Made by a program: the position numbers and the translations under genes
Part shown: positions 32,981 to 44,519 of the stretch, piece by piece
Layout: each line of letters opens with the position of its first letter
Numbering within the stretch: position 1 is the first letter of the stretch
Notes under the pieces: model-generated
Database searches by the model: none
What the model was told of the DNA's origin: nothing
Seen by the model: the letters and a program-made list of their open reading frames with translations, nothing else
From: Enterococcus sp. DIV2402
GTDB taxonomy: Bacteria > Bacillota > Bacilli > Lactobacillales > Enterococcaceae
NCBI RefSeq assembly: GCF_017426705.2
Contig: NZ_CP147251.1
Location: forward strand, 1,464,501-1,528,500
Direction of reading: 5' to 3'
DNA length: 64,000 nt

Positions 32981-34357
32981 ATGAACAAATTGTCACGAAG
33001 AAAGTTAAAGATTAATATAGTTGTGGGATTGTTGGTAGCTCTAGTCATATCCTGTCTAGTTACTACGATTATGATTATACGCCATACAAAGCAAGTAGAG
33101 GCAGAAAATGTTGCCCAAAAAGCAGAAGCGGCTAAAAAGAAAAAAGCAGAAATGAAACCTTTGACTGAACCATTACTTGGTTTGCAGGAAAAAGAGAAAA
33201 CTAATGCTAAGCCAGACAAAGAAGGGGAATTTGTCTTACGTTCTGTGGGGGACTTATTAATTCATGAAACTGTTTCATATATGGCCGATATTAGTAATCC
33301 TTTGTATCAATCAGCGATGGAAATATTGTCTGCTGATGGAGTTGATGTGGCAGCTTTAGCTGATGGAAATGAAACAACGGCAAGTACAACAGAGCAAGTG
33401 GACTATGATTTTTCACCTATGTTTGCACAAATTGCGCCATTTACTCAATATGCAGATGCGACGATTGCCAACTTAGAAGTGATTACCGCCTATCCAGAAT
33501 TACCTATCTCTGGTTATCCTCAATTTAATTCGCCGAGTTCGCTGTTAAATAATGTCAAAAATATTGGTGTAGACATTGTTAGTAATGGCACCAATCATAC
33601 ATTGGATTGGTTCAGTGAAGGAGCACTTACCTCAATTGAACATATTCGTGAGGCAGGTTTGATGTATGTAGGAAGTTATCGAAGTGAAAAAGATCAACAA
33701 ACACCTCGAATCATTGATGAAAATGGGATTAAACTAGGTTTTCTAACCTATTCTTATGGAACTAATGGCATTCCAGTTGATCCAGGTAAAGAATACACAA
33801 TTAGTCTAGTGGATGTCGAAAAAATGGTGGATGATGTAACAAAACTAAAAGATCAAGTGGATGCTGTTGTAGTCACACTACAATTAGGTCAAGAATACGA
33901 AACACTACCTGATGATAATCAACGTTATGTTTTTGAAATGTTAAGTGAAGCAGGCGTGAAGTTAATCTTAGGCGGTCATCCACATGTGTTACAACCGATG
34001 GATTGGTACAATGGAAAAGAGACCTTTGCCATTTATTCTCAAGCTAGTTTCTTAACAGGGCAAGTTAATATTGATAATAAACAAGGTGGGATTACTGAAG
34101 TCACTTTTAAACGCCAAGATGATGGGGAAGTCGTTGTGACAAATCCCAAATTTATGCCTATATTTATCCTTGGCACCGAGAATGAAAAAATGTATGAAGT
34201 TGTTCCTTATGCGGATTACGCGAAATATGAGATTCCACAAGGACAAGAATGGTGGGGCACAATTGAAGAGCGTATGAAAACTTATACAGACGAATTTGAT
34301 TATGTGACACATCTAGAGACCGCACGAACCAAAGAAGCTCAAGATAAGCATCGTTAA
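32981..34357 (+). CDS. CapA-family membrane-anchored protein (poly-gamma-glutamate synthesis/metallophosphatase-like)
   Basis: A 458-residue protein: basic N-terminus, one transmembrane segment (about residues 10-32), a Lys/Glu-rich linker (40-65), then an extracellular CapA/PGA_cap domain with SVGDLLIHE, NLEVITAYPELPISGYPQFN, SNGTNHTLDW and GGHPHVLQPMDWYNG. The domain is a calcineurin-like fold. CapA proteins take part in poly-gamma-glutamate capsule export, but lone copies without capBC, as here, are of unknown role. The start is ATG 32981 after AAAGGGGTG; an upstream in-frame ATG at 32927 lies in the promoter. A bidirectional terminator follows. Confidence 0.88.
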   Translation: MNKLSRRKLKINIVVGLLVALVISCLVTTIMIIRHTKQVEAENVAQKAEAAKKKKAEMKPLTEPLLGLQEKEKTNAKPDKEGEFVLRSVGDLLIHETVSYMADISNPLYQSAMEILSADGVDVAALADGNETTASTTEQVDYDFSPMFAQIAPFTQYADATIANLEVITAYPELPISGYPQFNSPSSLLNNVKNIGVDIVSNGTNHTLDWFSEGALTSIEHIREAGLMYVGSYRSEKDQQTPRIIDENGIKLGFLTYSYGTNGIPVDPGKEYTISLVDVEKMVDDVTKLKDQVDAVVVTLQLGQEYETLPDDNQRYVFEMLSEAGVKLILGGHPHVLQPMDWYNGKETFAIYSQASFLTGQVNIDNKQGGITEVTFKRQDDGEVVVTNPKFMPIFILGTENEKMYEVVPYADYAKYEIPQGQEWWGTIEERMKTYTDEFDYVTHLETARTKEAQDKHR

Positions 34358-34366
34358 TAATGACAA

Positions 34367-34411
34367 TAAAAGACCTCTTGGATTTATTTTATAGATCCAA
34401 GAGGTCTTTTA
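34367..34411. terminator. Bidirectional terminator between capA-like and minus-strand bglA genes
   Basis: AAAAGACCTCTTGGAT pairs perfectly with ATCCAAGAGGTCTTTT around an 11-nt loop. It serves both convergent genes. Confidence 0.88.
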
Positions 34412-34413
34412 GA

Positions 34414-37730
<3,317 letters not shown>

Positions 37731-37756
37731 TTTTATTCCTCCTTATATTTTAAATA

Positions 37757-37823
37757 AATAAAAAGACCCAAATATCCCTATAAGAGATATTTAGGTCTAG
37801 CCCACATACAATGGTAACAATCC
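37757..37823 (-). promoter_or_regulatory. RAT antiterminator site and overlapping terminator (minus-strand operon, second)
   Basis: On the minus strand the 30-nt RAT begins GGATTGTTACC and ends GTGGGCTAGACC (37794-37823), abutting the stop codon of the LicT-like gene. Its last bases are also the start of the terminator stem AGACCTAAATATCTC / GGGATATTTGGGTCT, followed by T5. The two structures are mutually exclusive, the standard BglG/LicT switch. Confidence 0.9.
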
Positions 37824-38662
37824 TAATCGGTAGTTGTTATTCGTTTAATGTGAATTGTTAAATAAATCAATTCATCTTCTTCTAATTCACGGTCAAACAC
37901 ACTCTGAACATAATTGCTTATTTTGAGAGCACAGGCGTATTCATTAGTATATTGATCTTTAATTTTTAGCATAAGTTGTACTGTCTCTAAGTCATTCAAA
38001 CGAGTATCACTAAATAAGCGTTGAATGAAAAATTTTAAATGGGTAACAAAGCGTTCGTAATTTAACGAATACTCATCAATATCGATTTTAAAATGATATT
38101 TAACGATATTAAGAATATTTTGAATAATTTCAGCCATTTCACTCACTTGGCTAACTTCTTTCATATCTAAATTTGCATTTACAATATGAAGAGCAATAAA
38201 ACCAGCTTCATCTTCAGGTAAATCAACATTTAAACGATGACGGATGATGTTGAGTGCTTCTTTCCCAATTAAAAATTCATGATTATAAAATCGTTTGATT
38301 TCCCATAAAAGAGCGTTTTTTAACATAATGCCTTCTTGTTTTCGTTCAATGGCATAATGGATATGATCGGTTAGGGTCAAAAATAAATTATCACTGAGTT
38401 TCTTACCTAAAGAAACTCGTGCAAAACTGATAATTTCGTTAGCAACTTGAATATGCTCGATAGGAATATCTAATAACATTTGCGTCAATTTATTGACATT
38501 CCATTCTTGGGTGATAACATAAGTTTTTTCTATTTGGCTTTCGTCAATAGAATCGCCAACACTTTTTTTGAATCCTAAGCCTTTTCCCATAACAATTATT
38601 TCATTATGTGCATTGTTAAATGAAACGACAATGTTATTGTTAATTATTTTTTTTATAACCAT
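37823..38662 (-). CDS. licT: BglG/LicT-family transcriptional antiterminator
   Basis: A 279-residue RNA-binding antiterminator. The N-terminal CAT domain (VIKKIINNNIVVSFNN, then GKGLGFKKSVGDSID) binds the RAT hairpin; two PRD domains follow with phosphorylatable His in DHIHYAIER and EIKRFYNHEF (PRD1) and in FIALHIVNAN and TIHIKRI (PRD2). The start is ATG 38662; the longer frame from GTG 38716 runs through the RAT/terminator region and is rejected. AGGAG lies upstream, inside the predicted terminator stem. It is the first gene of licT-bglP-bglA. Confidence 0.92.
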   Translation of the reverse strand: MVIKKIINNNIVVSFNNAHNEIIVMGKGLGFKKSVGDSIDESQIEKTYVITQEWNVNKLTQMLLDIPIEHIQVANEIISFARVSLGKKLSDNLFLTLTDHIHYAIERKQEGIMLKNALLWEIKRFYNHEFLIGKEALNIIRHRLNVDLPEDEAGFIALHIVNANLDMKEVSQVSEMAEIIQNILNIVKYHFKIDIDEYSLNYERFVTHLKFFIQRLFSDTRLNDLETVQLMLKIKDQYTNEYACALKISNYVQSVFDRELEEDELIYLTIHIKRITTTD

Positions 38663-38664
38663 AA

Positions 38665-38741
38665 TGAAAAGGCTCCTATGTTTCAATATATTGAAATAAA
38701 TTAGAGTATAGCCCACAAGAATTAAAGCGGTAACAATCTCA
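38665..38741 (-). promoter_or_regulatory. Degenerate RAT site and terminator in the licT leader (minus strand)
   Basis: On the minus strand GAGATTGTTACCGC...TGTGGGCTATACTC (about 38705-38741) resembles a RAT with an apical part about 5 nt longer than the 30-nt canonical form. A weaker stem (GGCT...AGCC, with TTTCAATATATTGAAA inside) and TTTT follow. The AGGAG ribosome binding site of licT is part of the right arm, so the hairpin may also control translation. Confidence 0.65.
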
Positions 38742-38746
38742 CGGGT

Positions 38747-38776
38747 ATTCTATCATATAAACTTTGAGAGTGTCAA
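38747..38776 (-). promoter_or_regulatory. Promoter of the minus-strand licT-bglP-bglA operon
   Basis: Read on the minus strand: -35 TTGACA (38771-38776), 18-nt spacer, -10 TAGAAT (38747-38752), just upstream of the RAT. No clear cre is seen in it. Confidence 0.7.
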
Positions 38777-38802
38777 TGACTGAATAATTGTAGTAGACAA
38801 AC

Positions 38803-39894
38803 TTAGTGTAACTCTATTTCCGTCCAGGCAACTTCAATTCCATTTACTAACAAAACAATCGCATGCTTACCAGGGTAGTGGCGGCGAGTGGTTAAATTTG
38901 CCCATTTATGCGTGCGAGTTCCTGCCAAAATGGTTTTTCCAACAAGCGTTTTATCGGATAAAAGAAATTTTTTCCGACTCGTTTTTCCATTAGCTTTGAT
39001 AAAATCAATGCCATATTCAAGACGGAGTTGCGTTGTTTGTTCTGGACAAATAGTTACGGTGTAGTGAATGTCACAGTTTTCACCAATGGTTAGTATTTTT
39101 GATGTAGGTGCAATTTTTGCATCACTGATTGCCGTTTCATCTACTGCATAGCCAAATAATTGCATGGCTACAGGATGTGCTTCTTTTATCATCGTTCGGC
39201 ACGCACGACGGATAATCCAATTTGTCTGTTCATTAGAACCTAACCAGTCAGCTGCGACTTGAAGGACAGTAGCCGGATGGTCTTTTGAAATGTCATTGAG
39301 ATTGTTAGCTACACTTTTACGAACATATAGTGAAGGATCAGCTTTCAGCAATTCTAAAAGTGCAAGCACAGGTTCTGGGTTATCTTTGAACAGAGGTAAG
39401 GCTTCTGCCCAAGGTAATCGCGGGCGACAACCCTCACTTGCTAATCGACGAATATGTTCATTTGGATGAGTTGCCCAACTCATCAGTTGGTCCATTGTTC
39501 GTTTTGAGTCGCGTAATAAAAACGGTCGAATCGCAAATTCTGAAGTTGAAGCGGTCGTAAATGTTTCAAGAGCTAGCATCGAAAGTTCCCAATCAGCTTC
39601 TTCTTGTCCATAAATCGTGACAAAATCTGGAAAGAATAGATAAGCAAAACCACTACAGGTATCTGTAAGTTGAAAGAGAATTTCTAACGCCGTTTCGTAA
39701 TTGGCTGGGAGAAAACATCCCAATTGTGTGGCAATCTGTTTCGAACGTGCGCGTACTGATAGATCTTCCCATGTATCATCTAATACCGCAGTAAGAAATT
39801 CAGCGCTTTTAAAGCCAGGATACACACGTGTTACTTTATTTCCAAAACCTATTAAAAAATTTGTTGAATAAATATCTTTTAATCTGTCAGCCAT
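38803..39894 (-). CDS. alkC: DNA alkylation repair protein, AlkC-like
   Basis: A 363-residue protein: HEAT-like alpha-helical repeats (residues 1-245, e.g. WATHPNEHIRRLASEGCRPR and LLKADPSLYVRKSVANNLND), the fold of AlkC/AlkD DNA glycosylases. A C-terminal Ig-like beta domain follows (about 265-363), the feature that distinguishes AlkC. AlkC excises 3-methyladenine and 3-methylcytosine from DNA. The start chosen is ATG 39894, 10 nt after GAGG; GTG 39903 would touch the ribosome binding site. It begins 6 bp after the NTF2-like stop. It is the last gene of the WYL-NTF2-alkC group. Confidence 0.88.
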   Translation of the reverse strand: MADRLKDIYSTNFLIGFGNKVTRVYPGFKSAEFLTAVLDDTWEDLSVRARSKQIATQLGCFLPANYETALEILFQLTDTCSGFAYLFFPDFVTIYGQEEADWELSMLALETFTTASTSEFAIRPFLLRDSKRTMDQLMSWATHPNEHIRRLASEGCRPRLPWAEALPLFKDNPEPVLALLELLKADPSLYVRKSVANNLNDISKDHPATVLQVAADWLGSNEQTNWIIRRACRTMIKEAHPVAMQLFGYAVDETAISDAKIAPTSKILTIGENCDIHYTVTICPEQTTQLRLEYGIDFIKANGKTSRKKFLLSDKTLVGKTILAGTRTHKWANLTTRRHYPGKHAIVLLVNGIEVAWTEIELH

Positions 39895-39899
39895 AGCTG

Positions 39900-40244
39900 T
39901 CACTCCTCGCTAGTTGATGGGACAATTGTCAATTTACTGATTTTTTCTTGTTCTAAAGAAAAATGGTAATCTAAATTAAGAGGGCTACCCGCGAAATTCC
40001 CAGTTATCGTAGCCGTAACAATGATTTGTTCGTCGTGTTCTACAAAATGCAAAATCTTTGCCTGAACAGCTAATTTGTTACTTGCCTCAATCATATGTTT
40101 TTCTATTTCACTAGGTCCATAAAATATCTTCTTTTCATCATAAAGAAGCGCATCTTCTGTAAAACAAGTAAACAATAAATGATTGTCAAACGTATTGGCT
40201 GCTTGAAAATAGGTCATAATTATTGGGGGTAATTGTAAAGTCAT
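39900..40244 (-). CDS. NTF2-like (SnoaL-type) small protein
   Basis: A 114-residue cone-fold protein: PIIMTYFQAANTFDNHLLFT, FTEDALLYDEKKIFYGPSEI and a strand-rich C-terminal half. It is a SnoaL/NTF2 superfamily member, either a small enzyme or a ligand binder; no catalytic residues are clearly identifiable. The start is ATG 40244, with TAGGAGGAATATTC upstream; the longer frame lacks a ribosome binding site. It is cotranscribed with alkC. Confidence 0.8.
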   Translation of the reverse strand: MTLQLPPIIMTYFQAANTFDNHLLFTCFTEDALLYDEKKIFYGPSEIEKHMIEASNKLAVQAKILHFVEHDEQIIVTATITGNFAGSPLNLDYHFSLEQEKISKLTIVPSTSEE

Positions 40245-40285
40245 GAATATTCCTCCTAGATTGTTATTTTGGCTATCCAACGAGT

Positions 40286-40327
40286 ATTATACTAACGATA
40301 ACTTGACAACTGAGTGTCAAGTTATCG
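40286..40327 (-). promoter_or_regulatory. 13-bp perfect inverted repeat and -10 box upstream of the NTF2-like/alkC genes
   Basis: CGATAACTTGACA (40296-40308) and TGTCAAGTTATCG (40315-40327) are perfect arms with a 6-nt gap. The right arm overlaps the stop codon of the WYL regulator. On the minus strand a TATAAT box (40286-40291) follows 4 nt later and no T run follows, so this looks like an operator over the promoter, most likely for the WYL regulator, rather than a terminator. Confidence 0.6.
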
Positions 40328-41231
40328 TGGAATTTTTATAAATTTTAATCATTTGTGTTAACTTAGTTTGCATTTGTCTACGCAACTTTTTAGGAGAAAT
40401 AACTTCAAGTGTATGACCAAAAGAAAGCAGATGTTGAATTGTCCAATCAGATTCTGGTAAATAAGTGTGAATAGTGAATGATTGATCAGTATTTTGGGTG
40501 ATTTCATGTTCTTTGAATTCATCAAACACACGGTATCTACCTTCAGGAGAAATCCGTAACTGTGCTGGCATCCATTTTTGGTCAACGGAAGTTTTGGTAT
40601 TCAGTGAGGAGGGGACAGTAGGTAAAAATGTTTCCTCTGTTACGCTAATATCTGACATACGTGAGAGCTTGAAGGTTCGATTATCGTTTTTAATACGACA
40701 AAATGCTTGAAGGTACCAAGCATTTACTTTGAAAACGAGTTTTAAAGGTTCGATTTTTCGAATACTTTTCTCACCTGAATTATTAAAATAAGTTAGTTGA
40801 AGCACACGACCATCTAAAATCGCATGTTTTATCATAGTGAAATCATTTTTGCTATCGATACTACTTCCCCAAGAAGATACATCGACTTCAATCCAATTTG
40901 TATGACGTTTATTAAAGAGAGTGCTCACTTTTGAAAGAACGTTATCTGTTTCAGAACTTTGTGTGATAGCTAAACTCTGTAAAGCAAACAAGATTTCATT
41001 TTGTTCTTGTTCGGAAAGTAATGATTTATTTAATACATAAGTATCTACTAAAGAAATTCCACCACCTTTTCCTTGCTTTGTATAGATAGGAATGCCCGCA
41101 GTGGCAAGTAGCTCAATATCACGGTAGATGGTTCGAAGCGATACTTCAAAATAAGTCGCCAATTCTTTTGCGGTGATTGTTTTTTTATTTAACAGTAGAT
41201 AGATAATTTGAAATAGTCGATTGATTTGCAT
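40317..41231 (-). CDS. HTH-WYL transcriptional regulator (YafY/DeoR-type)
   Basis: A 304-residue regulator: N-terminal HTH_11 domain (NRLFQIIYLLLNKKTITAKE, then FEVSLRTIYRDIELLATAGI), a WYL ligand-sensing domain (about residues 130-215; WYLQAFCRIKNDNRTFKLSR) and a WCX C-terminal domain. WYL domains sense nucleic acids or nucleotides in several DNA-damage regulators. The AlkC gene downstream in the same direction, with a palindrome between, suggests it controls alkylation repair. GAGGTGTGATTC precedes the ATG. Confidence 0.9.
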   Translation of the reverse strand: MQINRLFQIIYLLLNKKTITAKELATYFEVSLRTIYRDIELLATAGIPIYTKQGKGGGISLVDTYVLNKSLLSEQEQNEILFALQSLAITQSSETDNVLSKVSTLFNKRHTNWIEVDVSSWGSSIDSKNDFTMIKHAILDGRVLQLTYFNNSGEKSIRKIEPLKLVFKVNAWYLQAFCRIKNDNRTFKLSRMSDISVTEETFLPTVPSSLNTKTSVDQKWMPAQLRISPEGRYRVFDEFKEHEITQNTDQSFTIHTYLPESDWTIQHLLSFGHTLEVISPKKLRRQMQTKLTQMIKIYKNSTIT

Positions 41232-41359
41232 GAATCACACCTCAGATATTTTTATAGATAACTAGACATTAATATAGAAGAAAGCAGCTTGCAAATTTTA
41301 TCTCTGAATGTGTTGACTAGTGTCACAGAAGAGATGGTTAAAGATAGTATTTCCAGCAA

Positions 41360-41390
41360 AAAAACTTGCAAACAGCTTTGCAAGTTTTTG
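41360..41390 (-). terminator. Terminator of the diguanylate cyclase gene
   Basis: AAAAACTTGCAAA pairs perfectly with TTTGCAAGTTTTT around a 4-nt loop. On the minus strand the stem ends in a T run, 23 bp after the gene. Confidence 0.85.
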
Positions 41391-41412
41391 TTAAGTTTAA
41401 AAAGAGTTACCT

Positions 41413-42549
41413 TTATTCAGCATACAACATGATATGGTTTCGTTGACTTTTGGCTTGATATAGTGCAGTATCAGCATTTTGTAACAAGTCTTCTGCAAAC
41501 ATATCGGTTGTATATTTTGCGATACCAATACTAATGGTTAAGTGTAAGTCAAAATTTTTGATAATTGTTTCGTTAATTTGTTGTCGTAATGTGTTACATA
41601 TTTGAAGAACTTCTTCAAGACTTATTTCTTCAAATAAAATACAAAATTCATCACCACCAAAGCGAAAAGGCGTGATTGATTTACTACTATGTTTTTTGAG
41701 AATTTTACCAATCTCTTGTAAGCATTCATCTCCTTTGGCATGTCCCAGAGAATCATTCACCTTTTTAAAAAAATCGAGATCCATCATCGCCAAATAATAG
41801 TGACTGTTCTCGATGGACTGATTCATCTCTTGAAATACATTTAATAAAGCGAGACGATTATTGATATGTGTCAGAGGATCAGTTAATAATTGTTCTTGCA
41901 TTGTTTGCCGTTCATATTCTTTTTGAATGACTGCCATATTTTTCTTTTTTTGAAAATAAATAATCACCATGCTGATACCATAAAAAAAGATTAGCAGTAG
42001 TGTAGAGATAATCATATTCATCATAGAAATACCAGACTCAAAAGGAGACGGCTTGTTACCATCGTAGTAAATAAAATAATCTGAGATTAACTTGCAACCG
42101 ATAGTAATAATCGCTACATTTGTTGTCAAAGAATATTTTCCGTAAAAAGCTGTAAATAAAATAGGTGCAAAAAAGATAATTGATATTGAGTAGATATAAT
42201 GTACAGAATAAAAGACCATGCACACGCCGATTAAAGAAATCGATAGCAGATAGACTCGTGAAATGGAACTTAAATGACGAGTTCTCATCGTACAGACACT
42301 TAGGATTAAAAAAAGAATATTTAGTAGAAATGGATTGAGTACATATTTTATGTAATATTGGGATACTGTGAGTACGATTTGACTTTGCTCTACTTTGTAA
42401 AAGAGTATAGATAATAAAAGCTCAACAATTAATCCAAGACAAACCACACCAATTGTTGTTCGATAATGAAGTGTTAGCCATTGATTATCAATTTTTTGAT
42501 ATTCATGTTCAATCTCATTAATAAAGTTCGTATGCAATTTCTCAGACAT
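41413..42549 (-). CDS. Membrane-bound diguanylate cyclase (GGDEF)
   Basis: A 378-residue protein: cytoplasmic N-terminus, about six transmembrane helices (residues 30-205) and a C-terminal GGDEF domain that makes c-di-GMP from GTP. Motifs are complete: DPLTHINNR, MMDLDFFKKVNDSLGHAKGD, FRFGGDEFCILF (GGDEF near residue 300) and ISIGIAKYT. The product-inhibition I-site RxxD, normally five residues before GGDEF, is absent (SITP at that position), so product feedback inhibition by that route is unlikely. AGAAAGGTAGACGAACA precedes the ATG. No EAL phosphodiesterase or PilZ receptor gene is visible in the window. Confidence 0.92.
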   Translation of the reverse strand: MSEKLHTNFINEIEHEYQKIDNQWLTLHYRTTIGVVCLGLIVELLLSILFYKVEQSQIVLTVSQYYIKYVLNPFLLNILFLILSVCTMRTRHLSSISRVYLLSISLIGVCMVFYSVHYIYSISIIFFAPILFTAFYGKYSLTTNVAIITIGCKLISDYFIYYDGNKPSPFESGISMMNMIISTLLLIFFYGISMVIIYFQKKKNMAVIQKEYERQTMQEQLLTDPLTHINNRLALLNVFQEMNQSIENSHYYLAMMDLDFFKKVNDSLGHAKGDECLQEIGKILKKHSSKSITPFRFGGDEFCILFEEISLEEVLQICNTLRQQINETIIKNFDLHLTISIGIAKYTTDMFAEDLLQNADTALYQAKSQRNHIMLYAE

Positions 42550-42935
42550 TGTTCGTCTACCTTTCTATTAAGAATCTATTTTAGATGGAATAAAAAAAAC
42601 GCTATGTTTCAGTATAGCATGCTTTTTTTCTTTAAAACCAAGTATCTGTTAATGACGGATGTTTAATATATTTTTACATAATTTTTAGTTAAATAAACGA
42701 ATAATTGAGGGCTTATTTTATTAAAGTCAGTCAAGTATTCGTTTATTTTTATTTTGAGTGAACTTATAAAATAAATGTGAATCCGCTTTATTTTTTAGAT
42801 TATTTTGTAAAACACCTCATTTTCGAAATGGTTAAAGGAAAAGCCGAGGAGCTATTGTTATTTCTTTCATTGCTCTGTATTGTATGGATATGTTCAGAAT
42901 ATTCAGAAAAAACTGGACAAAAGGAGGAAAAAAAC
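42550..42935 (+). promoter_or_regulatory. Divergent intergenic region: inverted repeat and operon promoter
   Basis: No gene is seen: the in-frame extension of the permease frame back to 42777 lacks a ribosome binding site. AAATAAACGAATA (42690-42702) and TATTCGTTTATTT (42735-42747) are 13-bp perfect arms with a 32-nt loop. A plausible promoter is TTGTTA (42855-42860) - 17 nt - TATTGT (42878-42883). I found no riboswitch or T-box signature. Confidence 0.45.
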
Positions 42936-43685
42936 ATGACGAGCTTTTTTAGTTGGAACTTGGTAGTCGAATATTTCCCCAATATTCTTAGTGCACTACC
43001 AGTCACGCTCATGATTGTGGGAATTGCGACAATAGTAGGATTGTTTTTTGGAGGTGTGATTGCGTTTTTACGTATTGAAAACATTCCAGTTCTTAGTCAA
43101 ATAGGGGCAATCTTTGTTTCGTTTATTCGAGGCACGCCGATTCTGGTTCAGTTGTATGTTGTTTATTACGGTGTACCAATGTTATTGCAGCTCATTCAAA
43201 TTGATGTGAGTTCATGGAATAAAATTATTTTTATTTACATTACGTATGGATTAAACACCGCAGCATTTCAATCCGAGACAATTCGAGCCGCGATTTTAAG
43301 CGTACCAGCGACACAAAAAGAGGCAAGTATTGCTTGTGGATTGACAAAATACCAAATGTATACACGAGTTATTTTTCCTCAAGTCGTTCGAGTCGCATTG
43401 CCGGCATTTGGCACGACAACGATTGCCTTATTACAAGATACTTCACTCGCATTTACCATTGGTGTAATCGATGTGGTCGGAAAAGCACGAGCCATTGGAG
43501 CCGTTACTTTCCATACATTAGAAGGATACGTTGGAGCCGCTATTATTTTCATCGTATTAAGTATGGTTCTAGAACGCATCTTTGCTTTATTAGAACGGAA
43601 TATGAGTTTTGAGCAAAAACGAGCGATGAAGATACAACTACCGAAATTATTTTTATTTAAACGAAAAAAAACGGAATTGATTTAA
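42936..43685 (+). CDS. Amino-acid ABC transporter permease (HisM/GlnP type)
   Basis: A 249-residue membrane subunit with about five TM helices. The start is ATG 42936 because AAAGGAGGAAAAAAAC lies directly before it. The signature is FVSFIRGTPILVQLYVVYYG (N-terminal binding-protein-dependent transport) and the EAA loop is EASIACGLTKYQMYTRVIFPQV. It is the first gene of an eight-gene operon for amino-acid uptake and metabolism, and pairs with the second permease at 44520. Confidence 0.93.
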   Translation: MTSFFSWNLVVEYFPNILSALPVTLMIVGIATIVGLFFGGVIAFLRIENIPVLSQIGAIFVSFIRGTPILVQLYVVYYGVPMLLQLIQIDVSSWNKIIFIYITYGLNTAAFQSETIRAAILSVPATQKEASIACGLTKYQMYTRVIFPQVVRVALPAFGTTTIALLQDTSLAFTIGVIDVVGKARAIGAVTFHTLEGYVGAAIIFIVLSMVLERIFALLERNMSFEQKRAMKIQLPKLFLFKRKKTELI

Positions 43686-43698
43686 GGGAGGAACTAGG

Positions 43699-44505
43699 AT
43701 GAAAAAGTCAAGATGGGTCACTAGCGGAGTCATAACAGCAGCACTATTTGTATTAGGAGCATGTGGAAATAATTCAGCAGCAACTGAGGAAAAAGGAACC
43801 GAAATTAAAATTGGTACAGGGAATGATGCACTGCCTTTTGCATACTTAAATGAAAATGGCGAATTAGATGGTTATGATGTAGCTATCTTAAAAGCAATTG
43901 ATGAAAAATTACCTGATTATACCTTTGTATTGGAAGGTGCTGATTTTTCGACAACATTATCTAATTTAGAGAGTAAAAAAGTCGATATTGCTGCTTATGA
44001 ATATGAAATTAACGACGAAAGACAAGAAAAATTTATCTACGGAGACGTAGGTTACTCTGTATGGGACACATATATTATTTTTGATCCAGCAAATGGTTCA
44101 ACATATAACACATTTGATGATTTAGCAGGTAAGAAAATTTATGTAACAACAGCAACAAACCAAGCAGTAATGGCAGAAAATTATTTATCAGAACACCCAG
44201 ATGCATTTGAATTGGTTTATGGTGAATACAATAACGAACAAATTGTCCAAGCGTTAACTTCAGGTGTGGTGGATGCGACATTGAGCCCACAATACCAATT
44301 AGATAATTGGAACAATTCTTTTAATACTTCTTTAGAAAGAGGAAATGAACCAGTGCATAATTCGAATGCTTTTCTATTGTTTAATAAAAAGACTGACGAA
44401 AAATTAATCGAAGCTGTAAATACAGGATTACAGGAATTGATTGATGATGGAACTGTGAAAAAACTTTCTGAACAATACTTAAAAGGAGATTACGTTCCTA
44501 AATAA
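43699..44505 (+). CDS. Amino-acid ABC transporter substrate-binding lipoprotein
   Basis: A 268-residue extracytoplasmic solute receptor: signal peptide with lipobox LGAC (Cys about residue 22), then a bacterial extracellular solute-binding family 3 domain (IKIGTGNDALPFAYLNENGE, LDGYDVAILKAIDEKL, KKVDIAAYEYEINDERQEKF). The usual binding arginine region reads EINDERQEKFIYGD, typical of the polar amino-acid group, but ligand identity is not readable by eye. GGGAGGAACTAGG precedes the ATG. It is the second gene of the operon. Confidence 0.92.
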   Translation: MKKSRWVTSGVITAALFVLGACGNNSAATEEKGTEIKIGTGNDALPFAYLNENGELDGYDVAILKAIDEKLPDYTFVLEGADFSTTLSNLESKKVDIAAYEYEINDERQEKFIYGDVGYSVWDTYIIFDPANGSTYNTFDDLAGKKIYVTTATNQAVMAENYLSEHPDAFELVYGEYNNEQIVQALTSGVVDATLSPQYQLDNWNNSFNTSLERGNEPVHNSNAFLLFNKKTDEKLIEAVNTGLQELIDDGTVKKLSEQYLKGDYVPK

Positions 44506-44519
44506 ACGAGGTGAGGATT

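Noticed and set aside
38663..38716. Upstream start (GTG 38716) for the minus-strand LicT-like gene
   Set aside because: The extension is the antiterminator/terminator leader; the protein family starts at the VIKKI segment encoded from ATG 38662.
42777..42935. Extension of the amino-acid permease gene upstream to GTG 42777
   Set aside because: The strong AAAGGAGG is directly before ATG 42936, and the extension contains the likely promoter and no ribosome binding site.
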